DNA from: Candidatus Opimibacter iunctus
GTDB lineage: Bacteria > Bacteroidota > Bacteroidia > Chitinophagales > Saprospiraceae
Assembly (NCBI GenBank): GCA_016716665.1
Contig: JADJVH010000005.1
Coordinates: forward strand, 1-64,000
Reading direction: 5' to 3'
Length of the DNA: 64,000 nucleotides
Under the pieces are notes generated by a model. It did no database searches, had not been told where the DNA came from, and saw only the letters and a list, made by a program, of their open reading frames with translations. This document shows positions 1-8,813 of the stretch, one piece after another (the first letter of the stretch is position 1; each line of letters opens with the position of its first letter). The position numbers and the translations under genes were made by a program.

Positions 1-43
1 GGAAGTTTAAATACATCTTCAAACATTATCAAAATCTCATCCA

Positions 44-718
44 ATGAAACCAACAAATTTTCTTTTCCTAACATTTGCCTTCCTCTTATCATGCGCTCCA
101 ACAAAATTTTTTCAGTTATGCACTACAAAAGCGGAAGGCGGCACAGTCATAAAAGACGAACTTGTCTTTGAGGATGCAAACTGCAAGGCGCTCTATAACC
201 TTTGGGGGGATGGTGGCAGCATGGAGTTATATGTCTTCAACAAAACAGATGAAGACCTAATTATTGATTTAAAGAAAACCTTTTTTGTATTCAACAATCT
301 ATCACAAGCGTACTACCCTGACTTGTTGTTGTTCAAAGACCCTTCAGCATCCTACATTGACAGGTCGGAAATTACTATTCCCCCTAACAGCATGATAAAA
401 ATGCCTGAGTTTAAGATATTAGCTAACCGCTTGGTCTTATGTGAAATTTCCAATCATCCCAAAGAAAAGGAAGGTCAGGTTCTAAAATTTGAACTGTTAA
501 CATCTCCCATCGTTTTTTATAATCTAATATCATACAACATCGGGAATGAAACGATAAGGTTTGAAAATCACTTTTATGTAAATGAGATCAATAACATGCC
601 CTACTCTTCAAGTTCCAAATATGTTTACACAGATGAATGTGGTAGAAAATTAGATGTCGGCAGACGGGTTTATAAGGCATATAGTCCGGATAAGTTTTAC
701 TTTGAATACACTTACTAG
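44..718 (+). CDS. Predicted lipoprotein, function unknown
   Basis: I do not recognise the family. The 224-residue product begins with a hydrophobic stretch and a lipobox, L14-L15-S16-C17, so it is probably lipidated at Cys17 and tethered to the outer or inner membrane. Four further cysteines are scattered through the rest, which looks like a single globular domain with no membrane segments. The ATG at 44 places the signal sequence exactly at the N-terminus. The gene is AT-rich compared with the M14 gene downstream and lies beside a tRNA-like 3' end (821-848), so it may belong to an integrated element whose other end is outside the window. Coding status is likely; function unknown. Confidence 0.7.
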   Translation: MKPTNFLFLTFAFLLSCAPTKFFQLCTTKAEGGTVIKDELVFEDANCKALYNLWGDGGSMELYVFNKTDEDLIIDLKKTFFVFNNLSQAYYPDLLLFKDPSASYIDRSEITIPPNSMIKMPEFKILANRLVLCEISNHPKEKEGQVLKFELLTSPIVFYNLISYNIGNETIRFENHFYVNEINNMPYSSSSKYVYTDECGRKLDVGRRVYKAYSPDKFYFEYTY

Positions 719-820
719 CTAAAAGGGTTTTACAACCAATCAAACCAAATTACGTCAACTATCACGTCAACCCTATAATTAAATTTGCACTATAATGTTG
801 ATTTATAGATAGTTATATTG

Positions 821-848
821 ATAAGTTCGATTCCTGTCGGGACTACTA
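821..848 (+). other. tRNA-like 3' end fragment (candidate attachment site)
   Basis: The stretch reads as a T-arm with loop TTCGATT, a five-pair stem with one mismatch and one wobble, then the 3' strand of an acceptor stem ending ACTA. No 5' half of a tRNA precedes it. A good terminator follows 16 bases later. Upstream there are two direct copies of ACGTCAAC (752-759 and 764-771), spaced by one helical turn. This is the pattern left where an integrative element has recombined into a tRNA gene. It could also be chance similarity. Confidence 0.4.
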
Positions 849-863
849 TCTTTAGAGGTAAAA

Positions 864-890
864 GGAAGACTCACGTCTTCCTTTTTTTTT
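864..890 (+). terminator. Rho-independent terminator
   Basis: A seven-pair stem (GGAAGAC / GTCTTCC, 864-870 and 875-881) with loop TCAC is followed by nine T residues. It fits termination of the tRNA-like remnant at 821-848 or of the lipoprotein transcript at 44-718. Confidence 0.8.
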
Positions 891-1019
891 GCTCAGGACC
901 CCACGCACGATCTGTGTCCCAATGATAAATGGCATCCCGTGAAATGATTTTAGTCGGCACCCTGCCCTGGTGAATGTCTTATCTTGTCAGCAGATTTTAA
1001 CCTTGGCCAATCTCTCAGC

Positions 1020-2150
1020 ATGAAAATCACCTCCAATTTTGACAGTGGCAATATCGAGCTCGTCAGTATCGATGACAAAAAGAATGCCATACGACTCAGG
1101 ATCCGCAAGGATACCAATTCGGATTTTTTCCAGTGGTTTCACTTCAGGCTTACCGGTGCGGAAGGCAAGCGTTGTAAGCTATCCATCATCAATGCCGGCA
1201 AGTCTTCCTATCCGGGCGGATGGAAAAACTACCAGGCCTGTGCCTCCTATGACCGTGATGAATGGTTCAGGGTACCCACTACGTTCCGCAATGGTATCCT
1301 GACGATTGACTTTCAACCTGAATACAATTCCGTCTACTTTGCCTATTTCGCGCCCTATTCCTACGAACGTCACCTTGACCTGATCCACGAGACCCAGTTG
1401 TTTGACGATGTCAATATGGAAGTCATCGGCAAGACCTGGGAGGGCCGGGATATTGAAATGCTCACTATTGGTAAACCAAGAAAAAACAAGAAGGTCATCT
1501 GGGTTATCGCCCGCCAGCATCCCGGTGAAAGTATGGCTGAATGGTTTATCGAAGGCATGCTGAGCCGGCTCCTCGATCCGGATGATCCGGTATCCCGCAC
1601 CTTGCTCAAGGAGGCTGTTTTCCATGTCGTCCCAAATATGAATATCGATGGCTCTATTGCCGGCAACCTGCGCTCAAGCGCTTCCGGTGCCAACCTGAAC
1701 CGTGAGTGGCAGCGGCCAAGCAAGAAGTATAGCCCTGAAGTGTATTATGTCCGCAACAAAATGGATGAAACCGGAATGAACCTGATCCTGGATATCCATG
1801 GGGATGAAGAACTGCCTTACAATTTTATTGCTGCCTCTGAAGGTATCCCAAGCTACGATGCATACCTCGCAGGCATGGAGCGAAAATTTATCGATCACTG
1901 GATGGATACATGGCCTGACTTCCAGGATACACACAAGTATCCACTCGATCATTTCGGTGAGGCCAATATGACCCTGTGCAGCAACGCCCTGGCCCATCGC
2001 TTTGGATGCCTGGCCTTCACCATTGAAATGCCATTTAAGGACAATGCAGATATGCCGGACAAGATCTATGGTTGGTCTGACGAACGCTCACGATTGCTGG
2101 GCGGATCAGTGCTCAACCCGGTGCTCAATGTGCTGAGCGAACTGCGGTAG
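1020..2150 (+). CDS. M14-family zinc carboxypeptidase (cytosolic carboxypeptidase-like)
   Basis: The 376-residue protein has the two-part layout of cytosolic carboxypeptidase-like (AGBL/Nna1) M14 enzymes: an N-terminal beta domain (about 1-120), then the zinc carboxypeptidase domain. The zinc ligands appear as H167 and E170 in RQHPGES and H260 in DIHGDE, with catalytic E336 in FTIEMPF. There is no signal peptide, so it should act in the cytoplasm, removing C-terminal residues (often acidic in this group) from peptides or proteins. The frame is open from a TTG at 984, but the ATG at 1020 starts directly at the conserved MKITSNFDSG and is preferred. A strong terminator follows. The natural substrate in bacteria is unknown. 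Confidence 0.9.
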   Translation: MKITSNFDSGNIELVSIDDKKNAIRLRIRKDTNSDFFQWFHFRLTGAEGKRCKLSIINAGKSSYPGGWKNYQACASYDRDEWFRVPTTFRNGILTIDFQPEYNSVYFAYFAPYSYERHLDLIHETQLFDDVNMEVIGKTWEGRDIEMLTIGKPRKNKKVIWVIARQHPGESMAEWFIEGMLSRLLDPDDPVSRTLLKEAVFHVVPNMNIDGSIAGNLRSSASGANLNREWQRPSKKYSPEVYYVRNKMDETGMNLILDIHGDEELPYNFIAASEGIPSYDAYLAGMERKFIDHWMDTWPDFQDTHKYPLDHFGEANMTLCSNALAHRFGCLAFTIEMPFKDNADMPDKIYGWSDERSRLLGGSVLNPVLNVLSELR

Positions 2151-2170
2151 ATCTTCTTCTGTAGGTAAAT

Positions 2171-2212
2171 AAAAAAGGGAGGGGTTCAAAATCTTGAACC
2201 CCTCCCTTTTTA
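2171..2212. terminator. Bidirectional terminator between convergent genes
   Basis: The left arm at 2171-2189 pairs with 2194-2212 around a four-base loop. A run of A on one side and T on the other makes it usable from both strands. It serves the M14 gene on the plus strand and exbD on the minus strand, and overlaps the exbD stop codon. The GGGGTTCAA/TTGAACCCC core is identical to the terminator at 25172-25213. Confidence 0.9.
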
Positions 2213-2605
2213 TTTTTCGGTGCTCAGCACCATCTTCAGGTTCAGCTTGGCTGCAATCGACATGACATCGACGAGATCCTGAACGGTGAGTGATTTGGCT
2301 ATACGCAGGACCACAGTAGGATCCTCGTTTCTTTTGACCGCCTCTGCCAATGCACCTTCCAACATGCCTGCCGGAATTTCATTGGCGTTGACGTAGTACT
2401 TCAGTTCTTCGGTAACCGTGAGCGTCAATGGCTGCTTGGCCATCTGGCTGGTGGTATCTGATTTCGGCAGGAGGATCTTGATGATGTTGGCATTTGACAT
2501 CGTAGCGATGATCAGAAAGAACAACAACAGGAAGAACATGATGTCGTTCATAGCCGACATCGCGTCTTCATCATGGAAGGGCCTCCTTTTGCGGATCTCC
2601 ATCAT
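2210..2605 (-). CDS. exbD: ExbD/TolR-family biopolymer transport protein
   Basis: The 131-residue protein has the ExbD plan: a short basic cytoplasmic N-terminus, one membrane helix (about residues 20-40, NDIMFFLLLFFLIIATM) and a small periplasmic domain. The membrane-embedded aspartate is present in the AMNDIMFF motif. With ExbB it forms the proton-driven motor that energises TonB-dependent outer-membrane transport or, as TolQR, envelope constriction. It lies one base after exbB and is certainly co-transcribed. No tonB gene or second exbD is adjacent, although Bacteroidota often carry them. The terminator at 2171-2212 ends the operon. Confidence 0.92.
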   Translation of the reverse strand: MMEIRKRRPFHDEDAMSAMNDIMFFLLLFFLIIATMSNANIIKILLPKSDTTSQMAKQPLTLTVTEELKYYVNANEIPAGMLEGALAEAVKRNEDPTVVLRIAKSLTVQDLVDVMSIAAKLNLKMVLSTEK

Positions 2606-2606
2606 A

Positions 2607-3290
2607 TTATCTTACCGGTTTTTGAAGCCCCTTGATAAACTCAAGTACTTCCTTTTGAAGATGCAATGAGAAATTGTCAATCTTGGTCAGCAGGTAATTG
2701 TATCCCATAAAAGCTACAACCCCTACCACAAGACCTGTGGCTGATGAAATCATCTTCTGATACAGACCGGCAGAGATCGTGCCGATGGAGATATCAGCTG
2801 TCTGCGAAATATTGTAGAAAATCAGGATTACCCCGAGGATTGTACCGATAAATCCAAGACGCGGAGCAATACCGGAAACCATCGCGATATACCCCATCTT
2901 GCTTTCCATTTCACTCATCTCAATGTTGGACTGTACCGTGAGGGCTTTCTCTATGTACTCGATCGGTTTGCCGATCTGGGAAACACCCGCCTTGACCACA
3001 TTGCCCAATGAACTATTGGCCTGGTCGCAAAGCAGATTGGCAGAATCAAACTGCCCGAGACTGACTTTGTCCAGTACGCTGTTGACCAGGTTGTGATCAA
3101 TCTTTGACCGCTCACGGATAAAGAGGTATTTGCTGATGATAAACGCAATCGATATCAGCGAGAGGATGATCAGTGGGATCATCACCACCCCACCTTTAAA
3201 AAGAATATCTATCAAACGGATGCTCTCTTCAACGGGTACGGCATTTGGGTCAGCGACGGCCGATGTGGCCTGCAAGAAAAATCCTATCAT
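2607..3290 (-). CDS. exbB: MotA/TolQ/ExbB proton channel family protein
   Basis: The 227-residue protein shows three membrane spans: about 30-52 (VVMIPLIILSLISIAFII), about 130-155 and about 170-195 with the conserved small-residue TolQ signature (SSATGLVVGVVAF). It is the pentameric stator partner of the ExbD encoded just downstream and uses the proton gradient to power TonB or Tol complexes in the inner membrane. It starts with ATG at 3290; a short hydrophobic leader follows (FFLQATSAVADP), which may be a signal sequence as in many Bacteroidota homologues. It is the first gene of a two-gene operon. The 360 bases upstream hold repeats but no gene. Confidence 0.92.
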   Translation of the reverse strand: MIGFFLQATSAVADPNAVPVEESIRLIDILFKGGVVMIPLIILSLISIAFIISKYLFIRERSKIDHNLVNSVLDKVSLGQFDSANLLCDQANSSLGNVVKAGVSQIGKPIEYIEKALTVQSNIEMSEMESKMGYIAMVSGIAPRLGFIGTILGVILIFYNISQTADISIGTISAGLYQKMISSATGLVVGVVAFMGYNYLLTKIDNFSLHLQKEVLEFIKGLQKPVR

Positions 3291-3518
3291 GTTTTGTTAT
3301 TTGATGTTTTTAGTTGGTTAAACAGTAGTACACTACAAAGGAAAGAAATTTTATATGAATAATACAAATTATGTTTAATTTGTTGATATTCAGCGGTATT
3401 TGATGATAAATCGGGGGATTTGACCAAATTGTACGTGTACCTGCAATCAATAACGTACCAAAATTGCCCGTTCGTATACCCTTGAGAAAAACAACCCGCA
3501 AAGCGGTATTTCAGATGT

Positions 3519-3574
3519 AGGCTAAAGCCCATAACTCGATTGTCCGATTACCACGGCTTAAAAGCCGTGGTAAT
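3519..3574. repeat. REP-like palindromic intergenic element
   Basis: A 13-bp inverted repeat (ATTACCACGGCTT and its complement, 3547-3574, two-base spacer) is preceded by a second short hairpin, GGCTAAAGCC (3520-3529). From memory, this pair resembles dispersed intergenic palindromes of Bacteroidota that accompany REP-associated transposases. No transposase is encoded here. The rest of the 3291-3653 gap holds only this element and the tract at 3625-3660. Confidence 0.6.
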
Positions 3575-3624
3575 TAAAGAATCCTGAAAAGCAAACCACA
3601 CCCTCTCTTCTGCGTAGCACAAGC

Positions 3625-3660
3625 TTCACTCTTCATTTTTCACTCTTCATTTTTCATTTT
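3625..3660. repeat. Heptamer tandem tract TTCACTC/TTCATTT
   Basis: Five consecutive units read TTCACTC, TTCATTT, TTCACTC, TTCATTT and TTCATTTT. The tract overlaps the stop codon of the minus-strand DUF2851 gene. It belongs to the set of 7-8-bp word tracts seen across the window. Confidence 0.85.
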
Positions 3661-4924
3661 ATTACTTGCATTCCTATCGCACAATGCAGGCAACGCTTCT
3701 TCTCACAATAGTTTTTCCGGAGATATAGCATTGCCTGGGTTTGCCCGGCATCCTGTACGACCCATCCGCATTCCTTCCAGCCGGTAATAATCGCATTCTT
3801 TTCTGCGGGAAGTGATTCGAGCAACCGCAGTGCATGTTCCTTCAGCGCTGGCTTGCCCTGGTGTTTTCCATAGATAAACATCAGCGGCGCCACCACATTG
3901 ATCACTAATGTGATTGCCGTACTTCGGCCCAGATGCTTTTCGATGGCAGGGGTTGTCGCTGTAAAATGATAGTGTGTGTTCCAGAATTCATGGGCGGCGG
4001 TCACCGAAACCGCTTAATCCATTCCTCTGCCGAGGCCTGGTTTTCTATACATGACATCAGGTCTTCATTGCACAGGATCAGCGAAGCCAATTGCGCAATC
4101 CGGATAGTAGGAAAATGGGCCGGACGCATTCGCATAAACTTCCATTGCAGTGCAGGCATGGGTCGCAGGTTGTATTTCCTGCGCAGAAAATCCGCTTCTT
4201 TCTTCAGGTGGAGTGCATAGGGTATGTTCACTTCCTTTCCTAGCATACCTGCCGCACCAAACAATATGGCTTCTACCTGATCTGCCCGATCCCCGTGTTT
4301 GCGCAGGAGGCTCAGGGATACCCGCAGGGCCAGTTCTTCCATCGCATCACTGTTAGCCGGAGCCCCCAGTTGCCTCGACAGCAAGACAAAGAAGACCTGC
4401 TCCCAGTTATACCTGCACCGGTCAAGGAGCCTGAGGATGTAATCTGTTTTCTGCTCCAATCGTTCCGCCATCAACCTTTCCAACCATGACGTGCGAACCA
4501 TTTCCGATACACTCATCAATGCCGATGCACAGGGCACCCACTCCTGGCTATTCATGAGATGACGATATCGATCCAGTAAGGAGAGATCAACTCTGCGGGC
4601 AAGTTCCAGGCAAGGGATACGATGGCCATCTTCTGTCACGGCCGGCTGATCCTCTTCCCACACCACATGGAGTATGACATTATTGTAGTGCGTATCCTGT
4701 TCATGCATATGCAGGTACCATGCAGAACTCCTGATGTGAATCTCCACATGCCCCGCCCATAATTGATCTCCGATACGTATACGCGATTGCAGGAAATCAG
4801 GTCCTTGATCCTGGTTTGGGATTCCGCAATGCATGATCTCTATCGGTTCACCCCCGGTCGTGGTAAGTGCCGAATGATCAAATAATCGCCTGTGCCAGAT
4901 AAAGTGTAATAACTGTTCTTCCAT
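3654..4924 (-). pseudogene. DUF2851-family protein, interrupted by a frameshift
   Basis: Two minus-strand frames join into one DUF2851-like protein of about 423 residues. Residues 1-307 (4924 to 4001) end abruptly at KRFR, and the remaining 116 residues (4004 to 3654) continue in the -1 frame with HEFWNTHYHF and the family-like C-terminus NYCEKKRCLHCAIG. One extra G in the GG at the junction (about 4003-4005) would restore a continuous frame, so this is either a sequencing error or a recent one-base deletion. A GTGA overlap could also allow coupled translation of two pieces, but the C-terminal part is not known to me as a separate protein. The start codon overlaps the folA stop by one base (TAATG), so the pair is translationally coupled. 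Function of the family is unknown. Confidence 0.8.
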
Positions 4925-5421
4925 TATTCCTTCCGGAGAAGGACATCAAAACGCATGGGAAATTCGTTTTTCTCATCCGCCTCAAACCGCTGAGACGAGA
5001 CAAGTTCCCATTCGTTCATATCGATCTCCGGAAAGTAAGTGTCTCCAGCGACCTCAGTTATTACCTCTGTGAGGTAAATTTTATCCAAAAGATGCATGGA
5101 TTGCCGGTAAATCTCTCCTCCGCCTATGATAAAGGCTTCCTCCTCTCCCGCGTCCTGGGCATAGCTCAATGCCTCTTCGATAGAATGCATCACGATGGCA
5201 GACGAGGTGATAAAGAATGGATCACGCGTCAGGACGATATTGACCCTGCCTCTCAGCGGACGATAATCCAGGGAGGCAAAGTTGTTGCGCCCCATGATGA
5301 TGTGATGACCGAGAGTGGTCTCCTTAAAGAATTTCATATCCCTGGGCTGATGCCACGGCAATCTCAGGTCAATACCGATGACCCGGTTAGTACTCATGGC
5401 TGCTATGGCGCTTATGATCAT
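4924..5421 (-). CDS. folA: Dihydrofolate reductase
   Basis: This NADPH-dependent enzyme reduces dihydrofolate to tetrahydrofolate for thymidylate and purine synthesis. The 165-residue product is of usual length. Diagnostic segments are the N-terminal strand IISAIAAMSTNRVIG, the substrate loop LPWHQPRDMKFFKETT carrying the catalytic Asp (about residue 27), the NADPH-binding IIMGRNNF and IIGGGEIY, and YLTEV near the end. The GRNNFASL segment replaces the commoner GRKTFESI. It overlaps the following DUF2851 gene by one base. No thyA is adjacent. Confidence 0.97.
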   Translation of the reverse strand: MIISAIAAMSTNRVIGIDLRLPWHQPRDMKFFKETTLGHHIIMGRNNFASLDYRPLRGRVNIVLTRDPFFITSSAIVMHSIEEALSYAQDAGEEEAFIIGGGEIYRQSMHLLDKIYLTEVITEVAGDTYFPEIDMNEWELVSSQRFEADEKNEFPMRFDVLLRKE

Positions 5422-5553
5422 ATCTAATTGTTCTATATCAATGCTAAGTAAGGAGGAGGCTAAGGCTAAGGATTGATTTCTTTTCGCTTTCCACCTTTCC
5501 CCTGGAATTGGGTATTGCTCGTAAAGTAATCATGATCCCTTCGTCCTTCTTTA

Positions 5554-5574
5554 TTCCCTGTTCCGTGCTCCTTA
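5554..5574. repeat. Heptamer tract TTCCCTG/TTCCGTG/CTCCTTA
   Basis: Three heptamers lie between folA and mrdA. The TTCCCTG word is the same as in the longer tract at 24399-24447. Confidence 0.6.
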
Positions 5575-5579
5575 TTAGC

Positions 5580-7436
5580 TCAGCTTTTCACTTTGTGAAT
5601 AATATCCGCCTCCAGCATCTTCGTCTCCAGCGCCTTGCGTCCTTCACTGATTTCTCCTTTGAGATATTTCTCAATCATGAGACCGGCCACGGGTGTCGCA
5701 AAACTCCCGCCCCAACCTGCATTTTCAATATACACGGCAATAGCAATTTTCGGTTGGTCCCTGGGAGCAAAACCGAAAAAGACGGAGTGATCTTCTCCAT
5801 GCGGATTTTCAGAAGTACCTGTCTTTCCACACACTTCGATATCCGGGATGTAGGCCAATGTCGCTGTGCCGCCCCTGACTGCGCCGCTCATCCCTTCGAT
5901 GACGGGTTCAAAATATCTGTAGTCTACGCCTACCCGACGCCTTGGATAAAATTCAGGCTTGGCCGCTTTACCTGCAGGTACACGCGCCTTAAGCAAGTGA
6001 GGATCTGTATAGGTTCCCTCGTTGGCGATCACTGCAGCGGCATGCGCCATTTGAAGTGTTGTCAGCTGCAACTCTCCCTGGCCGATACCCATGGAAAGAA
6101 TATAGGGTGATCTCCATCTGCCGGCAGGGTATACCTGGTCAAAATACTCTGGTCCTGGCAGGTTGCCTGCTTTTTCACCAGGTACATCCAGACCAATTTT
6201 ATGGCCCAGACCAAACTCTGTCAAGTATTCATTGAGCTGGCGCAAGCCTATCTCCGGGCGCGTATATCCTGCTTTATCAATCACCTCCTTGTAGACCGTG
6301 AAAAAATAGGTGTTACAGGAATATGCAATTGCTTCTGATACATTGTGCGGCGTAGGATGGTTGTGACATCCTCTCTTTAAGCCCCCTGAATAATATGCGC
6401 CACCGCAATAAATGGTTCTGTCTTCATTGAGTATCCCTTCCTGCATGGCAACCAGCGCAAGCAGCGGCTTGAAGATAGATCCTGGCGGATACATCGCCAT
6501 CACCGACCGGTCAAACAACGGCTTCAGGGTGTCGGACTGCAACTTGTTAAACGCCTCTCCCCGTGACCGTGAAATGGAAAGTTCGTTAGGGTCATAACCT
6601 GGCGAACTGACCATGGCCAGGATCTCCCCGGTGGAGGGTTCAATGGCCACGATACTGCCTCTTTTGTTTTGCAACAATTGCTGGCCGTACTCCTGCAGCA
6701 CATGATCAAGGGTGAGGATCAGGTTGTCTCCTGAGATGGCAAGCGAATCATGCCGTCCACCATCGAGACTCTCAATTTCGCGTCCAAGGTTGTCTTTAAG
6801 GACATAGGAAGCTCCCTTTGCCCCTCTGAGCACAGGTTCGTAGAGATTTTCAATTCCTGTGGACCCACAAAAATCTCCCAGTGCATAGAGCCCATCCGAT
6901 TCGTCAATTTTTTTCTGGTCCACCTCAGACATGTAGCCGAGGATGTGTGCACTATGATTTTCAAAATACCCCCTTGCACTTCTGAGCTCCCCATAGAATC
7001 CGGGAAAGAGATATAGGTACTCCTGGATATACTGAAACTTGCTGGCCGGAATATGTTCCATAAAGTCGAATGGAATAGACTTGGAATACCGGAGGGATTT
7101 CCAGTCCTTTTCCATTCTTTCCTTATAGCCTGCCTTATCGATTTCCAGCAGCTTACAGAGCAGGTTGGTGTCGATATTCTTTGGCACCTGGTTATAAATC
7201 ACCTTGAGGTCATATACCGGTATGTTGTGCACCATCAGGTGCTCACTTCGATCCAGGATGAGCCCCCTGCCAGGGTATAGCGTACGCCTCACCAGTGTCG
7301 TCCGGTCAGCACGCTGGCCGTAGGTAGGATCAATCAACTGCAGCCAGCCTGTCTGGAAGATAAGGGCCAGAGCCGCACATATGATCACGCGCTTTATCCA
7401 GCGTGTCCTTCCCGTCTGACGTACTTCCTCCATCAT
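5580..7436 (-). CDS. mrdA: Penicillin-binding protein 2 (elongasome transpeptidase)
   Basis: The 618-residue class B PBP has one N-terminal membrane helix (about 16-34), a dimerisation/pedestal domain (about 55-230) and a transpeptidase domain. The active-site motifs are in order: S320-x-x-K323 in PGSIFKP, S373-C-N375, and K538-T-G540. It cross-links peptidoglycan in the periplasm during side-wall growth, working with MreBCD and RodA. It is the last of mreB-mreC-mreD-mrdA and overlaps mreD by four bases. rodA, which often follows mrdA in this order, is not present; the next gene downstream is folA. Confidence 0.96.
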   Translation of the reverse strand: MMEEVRQTGRTRWIKRVIICAALALIFQTGWLQLIDPTYGQRADRTTLVRRTLYPGRGLILDRSEHLMVHNIPVYDLKVIYNQVPKNIDTNLLCKLLEIDKAGYKERMEKDWKSLRYSKSIPFDFMEHIPASKFQYIQEYLYLFPGFYGELRSARGYFENHSAHILGYMSEVDQKKIDESDGLYALGDFCGSTGIENLYEPVLRGAKGASYVLKDNLGREIESLDGGRHDSLAISGDNLILTLDHVLQEYGQQLLQNKRGSIVAIEPSTGEILAMVSSPGYDPNELSISRSRGEAFNKLQSDTLKPLFDRSVMAMYPPGSIFKPLLALVAMQEGILNEDRTIYCGGAYYSGGLKRGCHNHPTPHNVSEAIAYSCNTYFFTVYKEVIDKAGYTRPEIGLRQLNEYLTEFGLGHKIGLDVPGEKAGNLPGPEYFDQVYPAGRWRSPYILSMGIGQGELQLTTLQMAHAAAVIANEGTYTDPHLLKARVPAGKAAKPEFYPRRRVGVDYRYFEPVIEGMSGAVRGGTATLAYIPDIEVCGKTGTSENPHGEDHSVFFGFAPRDQPKIAIAVYIENAGWGGSFATPVAGLMIEKYLKGEISEGRKALETKMLEADIIHKVKS

Positions 7437-7957
7437 GTGCGTGGATTGAAGAGCAGGTGATATCCCATCACTACAATCATCGACAGGACGAGCGTGATCA
7501 AGGTCTTTAAAAGAATCTGGCCGATGTATACAAAGGTGAAGACCTCAACCGTGTAATATAAAAACGTATGGATGAGAAGGGCAAGGGAGGTATAGGTCAG
7601 CACCCAGTTGATGCCCATGGAAAAAATAGTCGGGCTCATGGATAGTTGGTAACCCCCCCGTGGTTCAAGATAAGCCAGCAGGAGCCCTCTCGCATACGCT
7701 GTAGCAGTGAGCGCAAAAGCATGTACACCTATCGTATCGTAAAACATGTCTATAGTCAACCCCAGTATGAAACCAATCAAAATGGCATAGTGCCTTGACA
7801 GCCTGAAGGGCAGTAGTAAAACGATCACAGGGTAGATAAAAATATCTCCATACTGCCATAACCAGGAACTACTCAGGCCGACGCGTTTCAGTACCAGGAC
7901 CTGCAAGAGCAGCATCAACAGTGCGCGAATGATATGTCTCAGGGAGATCGTGTTCAT
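7433..7957 (-). CDS. mreD: Rod shape-determining protein MreD-like
   Basis: The 174-residue hydrophobic protein has about five membrane spans. Its place between mreC and mrdA, with four-base overlaps on both sides, identifies it better than sequence, because MreD is poorly conserved. It holds the GFILGLTIDMFYDTIGVHAF segment, matching the conserved G-x-x-x-D core of MreD. It acts in the inner membrane as part of the elongasome. Confidence 0.88.
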   Translation of the reverse strand: MNTISLRHIIRALLMLLLQVLVLKRVGLSSSWLWQYGDIFIYPVIVLLLPFRLSRHYAILIGFILGLTIDMFYDTIGVHAFALTATAYARGLLLAYLEPRGGYQLSMSPTIFSMGINWVLTYTSLALLIHTFLYYTVEVFTFVYIGQILLKTLITLVLSMIVVMGYHLLFNPRT

Positions 7958-8766
7958 TGCGTGGCTAGTTCATTGCCAGTAAATTCTACAATATACACCC
8001 TGTCGAGAGTGGCGATATCCTCATGCAGCCTGACCTCCACAGTATAGTAATTGCTCCCGCCTTCTGTCCAGAATCGTTCAACGGTGCCTATAAAAATCCC
8101 TTTCGGAAATTTAAACGAAAACCCGCTGGTGACGATCGTATCCCCGATGAGTATATCCGCTTGTCTTGGAATCGCCTCAAGGACCATGTGTCCCGGATCA
8201 ACCTCTTTCCACACCAGTGAACCAAAGTAATCATTGCGCTTGATGGAGGCACTGATCCGGGCCGCGCTGTTTAGCACCGAAATGGCTGTGGCATATTGCT
8301 CACCCACTTCATCTATGATGCCTGCGATACCATGCATACTGATAACGCCCATGCCGGGTTTTATCCCGTCTTTCGAGCCACGGTCAATCGTAAAGTGATT
8401 GTTGCGCTGGTTGATCGAATTGCTGATGACCTGTGCGTCAATGACCTTAAAGGGTTCAAGGATACAGCTGTCCAGGGGCTTGTCAGCCGGGATCAGTCTT
8501 TGCAGGCTCCTTTCGAGATTAAAAATTTTCTCCTTCAATTGGGCGTTTTGACCGGCCAGGCTGTCTGCTGTTTGCTGCAGATGATTGTACTGGATGGCAT
8601 CATCCGCGACTTTATAGAGCTTTCCGACAAACTTTGAAGAGGAATGGGCAAAAATGGATTGCTGGTTTTCATTATACCTGACCACGAGCAGCAACGCTAC
8701 TACTTCGAGTAGCAGGAATAGCAGAAAGGCAGAGTACCTGATGACAAACTGAAGAAGGTTGTTCAT
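7954..8766 (-). CDS. mreC: Rod shape-determining protein MreC
   Basis: The 270-residue bitopic protein has a membrane helix at about 10-30, a predicted coiled coil (about 58-92, rich in Leu/Gln/Lys) and the paired beta-barrel periplasmic domain. Family-typical phrases include NNHFTIDRGSKDGIKPGMGVI and ILIGDTIVTSGFSFKFPKGIFIG. It bridges cytoplasmic MreB and periplasmic PBP2. It overlaps mreD by four bases and follows mreB after 47 bases. Confidence 0.95.
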   Translation of the reverse strand: MNNLLQFVIRYSAFLLFLLLEVVALLLVVRYNENQQSIFAHSSSKFVGKLYKVADDAIQYNHLQQTADSLAGQNAQLKEKIFNLERSLQRLIPADKPLDSCILEPFKVIDAQVISNSINQRNNHFTIDRGSKDGIKPGMGVISMHGIAGIIDEVGEQYATAISVLNSAARISASIKRNDYFGSLVWKEVDPGHMVLEAIPRQADILIGDTIVTSGFSFKFPKGIFIGTVERFWTEGGSNYYTVEVRLHEDIATLDRVYIVEFTGNELATQ

Positions 8767-8813
8767 TGTATCAGGACGAAGATATGTCTAAGGAAAGACT
8801 TTAGCGGTGCCTG

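Noticed and set aside
3287..3532. 81-codon minus-strand open frame upstream of exbB
   Set aside because: No recognisable domain; it covers the exbB promoter region and a REP-like element.
3654..4924. Two translationally coupled genes (GTGA overlap) instead of one broken DUF2851 gene
   Set aside because: The two pieces together match one known family length and order, and one added G restores a single frame.
5508..6110. 200-codon plus-strand open frame
   Set aside because: It lies antisense to the transpeptidase domain of mrdA, whose motifs are certain, and its translation has no recognisable pattern.
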